From JAUVXJ01 sp034430275 (lineage in GTDB: Bacteria > Chloroflexota > Anaerolineae > UBA7937 > B3-Chlor): DNA of 12,879 bases. The stretch is taken from positions 1 to 12,879 of the forward strand of contig DAOUEW010000350.1 of the NCBI GenBank assembly GCA_034430275.1, read 5' to 3'. The notes beneath the pieces were generated by a model. The model made no database searches. It was not told the origin of the DNA and worked only from the letters and a program-made list of their open reading frames with translations. The position numbers and the translations under genes were made by a program. The stretch's first letter is position 1, and every line of letters starts with the position of its first letter. Of the stretch, positions 11,308 through 12,879 are shown piece after piece.

Positions 11308-12879
11308 CTAGCGTTCCAGGGCGTACGAGGCGAGGTTGAGCCACAGTGGGAGATTGCGAGTAGGGTCCGTGTCCCACGTGCTCCGGAGTAGACCCAGGTC
11401 CCCCAGAACCAGGACCTCACCGCCGTTCTCGCCGTAGGGCACCAGGGCCATCACGGGATCGCCGTACATGAAGGCCAGGCTCTCGCCTTCCTCGTAGGTA
11501 AAGGGCACGCCGTTGGACTCCGCCAGGCGCAGGGTTTCCAGGCCATCGACCAGGGGATGGTCGCCGGCCTGGCCGATCTCGCCCCAGGTGGCCCCGTCGT
11601 AGAAGGTCACGCCGAAGACCTGGGCCAGGGCGTTGACGTCGGACCAGTCCTCGTTCTCGTCCAGCGGAGCGTAGCCGTACTTGAGGCGATACCGGCTGTT
11701 GAGGATCGCCAGCAAGCCACCGTCGGCCACGTACTGTTCCAGCGCCTCGACCTCCTGCTCCGTCCAGGCTACGTCGTACAAATCCACGCTGCCTGCCTCC
11801 TCTGACGGATAGTCTATGGGGGGCAGCGCGAAGACCAGGGCTGCGCCCTGGAGGTCGTCTGGTGAGAATGACAGACCGTACGGTATCAGGTCCACGTCCA
11901 GCCCGCTGTGCTCCAGGGCCATGGCGAAGTCGGTGAGGGCGCTGGGTCCCATGTAGATGGGTTCGGTGTGGGTGCCCACGAACACCGCCCGGTCGCGCTC
12001 GGGTTCCGTGGCGTGCAGGTCCGGCCTCTCTTCGCCCAATCTGACCAGCGTGCCCAGGGCCAGCCGGGCCATGTCCAGCAACGCGTCCGACGACTCTCTG
12101 GCCAGCTCGGGTGTGTCGTAGGGAGAATGGAGGAATCCGGCGTTGTGGATGCCTGCCGCCTGGGCCTCCTCGTTGACCCAGTAGATGAGGTTGGCGTTGG
12201 GCACGTCGAACCCGGAGAAGGGGGTATTGTCGGAGGTTGGGCCCAGCTCATCGTGGCCGTAGGTCTCGATCTCCAGCTCTCCAGAGGTCTCGGCGAGGAG
12301 GTCCGCCAAGGGATAAACGGTGTCGTCGAAGCGTCCGTAGGACCAGTAAGTGACGGCAACCGTCCCGGTCAGCCCGTCCAACGGCCGGGTGAGGCAGTCG
12401 AGCTGCAGCATGGCCATGGTCCGGTCCAGCAGGTCCTGGTGGCTGGCCACGAAGGCGTTGGAGCCGCAGAGGTACAGCTCCTCGCTGCCGAACCACACCA
12501 GATAGGTGGTCAGGCCAAACACGTAGGCCGTCTGGTCCAGCACTCTGGCGATCTCCAGCAGGGTCGCCGCGCCGCTGCCATCGTCCAATGCTCCCGGGTT
12601 GTTGGGCGAATCGATGTGGGCACCCAGGATCACGGCCTGGGAATCGTCCCGGCCCGGTATCATGGCCACCAGGTTGCGAGACGTGGCAGGGGACAGCACA
12701 TCGGTGTCCACTACCACGGTGGCCTCCTCGACATTCTCCAGATCGCTGATCTGTTCTATGCCAGCGCTCCCCATGTCCTCCAGCCGGGCCACGACCATCG
12801 GTGTCCCGTTGTCGTTGACCTCGGAGAAGGGACCACCCTCGTAGGCGAAGGAGCCGTGGCTCTCGCCCACGGCGGCTGA
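11308..12879 (-). CDS. M28-family zinc metallopeptidase, C-terminal part (5' end outside window)
   Basis: The frame is open to the right edge, so the true start lies outside; the GTG at 12870 is only the first possible start in view. Residues here are counted from that GTG. The zinc-binding pattern of M28 aminopeptidases is complete: His85 and Asp87 (GAHID), the bridging Asp96/97 (ALDDGSG), the catalytic Glu pair 130-131 (GSEEL), Asp158 (QLDCL) and His248 (LHSPYDT). After about residue 285 comes a second domain (FVGTHTEP, EQYVADGGLLAILNS, LVLGDLGLL), resembling the DUF4350/glutamine-amidotransferase-like domain. M28 enzymes cleave N-terminal residues from peptides and are often secreted, but any signal peptide would be beyond the edge. 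It ends 108 bp before the 410-aa gene; CCACC-GCC-GGTGG (11256-11268) in that gap is a small hairpin. Confidence 0.85.
   Translation of the reverse strand, partial: SAAVGESHGSFAYEGGPFSEVNDNGTPMVVARLEDMGSAGIEQISDLENVEEATVVVDTDVLSPATSRNLVAMIPGRDDSQAVILGAHIDSPNNPGALDDGSGAATLLEIARVLDQTAYVFGLTTYLVWFGSEELYLCGSNAFVASHQDLLDRTMAMLQLDCLTRPLDGLTGTVAVTYWSYGRFDDTVYPLADLLAETSGELEIETYGHDELGPTSDNTPFSGFDVPNANLIYWVNEEAQAAGIHNAGFLHSPYDTPELARESSDALLDMARLALGTLVRLGEERPDLHATEPERDRAVFVGTHTEPIYMGPSALTDFAMALEHSGLDVDLIPYGLSFSPDDLQGAALVFALPPIDYPSEEAGSVDLYDVAWTEQEVEALEQYVADGGLLAILNSRYRLKYGYAPLDENEDWSDVNALAQVFGVTFYDGATWGEIGQAGDHPLVDGLETLRLAESNGVPFTYEEGESLAFMYGDPVMALVPYGENGGEVLVLGDLGLLRSTWDTDPTRNLPLWLNLASYALER

Noticed and set aside
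11908..12879. 323-codon plus-strand ORF opposite the M28 peptidase
   Set aside because: Its protein is Gly/Val/Gln-rich without family signals, while the opposite strand carries all M28 zinc ligands.

Overview
The window is about 12.9 kb of GC-rich bacterial DNA. Its centre is a complete, single-strand (minus) operon for an ATP-dependent (class I) benzoyl-CoA reductase of the Azoarcus-like 'bzd' type. In transcription order the genes are bzdN (8588-7461), bzdO (7394-6075), bzdP (6008-5235), bzdQ (5185-4295), the ferredoxin bzdM (4146-3859), a large multidomain NAD(P)H/ferredoxin-type oxidoreductase (3697-1178), a GNAT acetyltransferase (1082-618) and a small acidic protein with a CxxC motif (557-300). 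The order N-O-P-Q-M matches the order I recall for the Azoarcus bzd operon. A strong hairpin with a T-rich tail (221-258) closes the unit. Almost every gene has a strong GGAGG Shine-Dalgarno, which sets most starts.

Upstream of bzdN lies a PaaX-family repressor gene (9625-8795). bzdN and paaX each have a readable sigma70-type promoter with a 17-bp spacer. Both promoter regions carry copies of a GATATGTG-type element, so a PaaX-controlled, autoregulated switch is a reasonable reading. The bzdN leader also holds four alternating complementary segments that could form mutually exclusive RNA hairpins. Several gaps between operon genes contain further stem-loops, the clearest being 9-bp stems between bzdO and bzdP and between bzdM and the oxidoreductase gene.

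The right third is less clearly connected. It has a 340-bp non-coding stretch with a 22-bp GCGCGAAA-type tandem repeat and two TTCG...GCTCAGGG-type dispersed repeats, then a 410-aa protein I do not recognise (11199-9967), then the C-terminal 524 residues of an M28-family metallopeptidase that runs off the right edge. The left edge holds a short plus-strand fragment resembling an RHS-repeat core, apparently a broken remnant.

Working model: the oxidoreductase takes electrons from NAD(P)H (possibly by flavin-based bifurcation) to the 2x[4Fe-4S] ferredoxin. The BzdPQ ATPases use ATP to push these electrons into BzdNO, which reduces the aromatic ring of benzoyl-CoA. The benzoate-CoA ligase and lower-pathway enzymes are not in the window. 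The host is an anaerobe; an Anaerolineae-like Chloroflexota bacterium is my best guess from the repeat types and the RHS and M28 neighbours, but this is inference only. The most unusual points are the UvrC-like GIY-YIG domain at the C-terminus of the oxidoreductase, an identical -DLF tail on three operon proteins, the switch-like leader, and a PaaX regulator paired with a benzoyl-CoA reductase operon.
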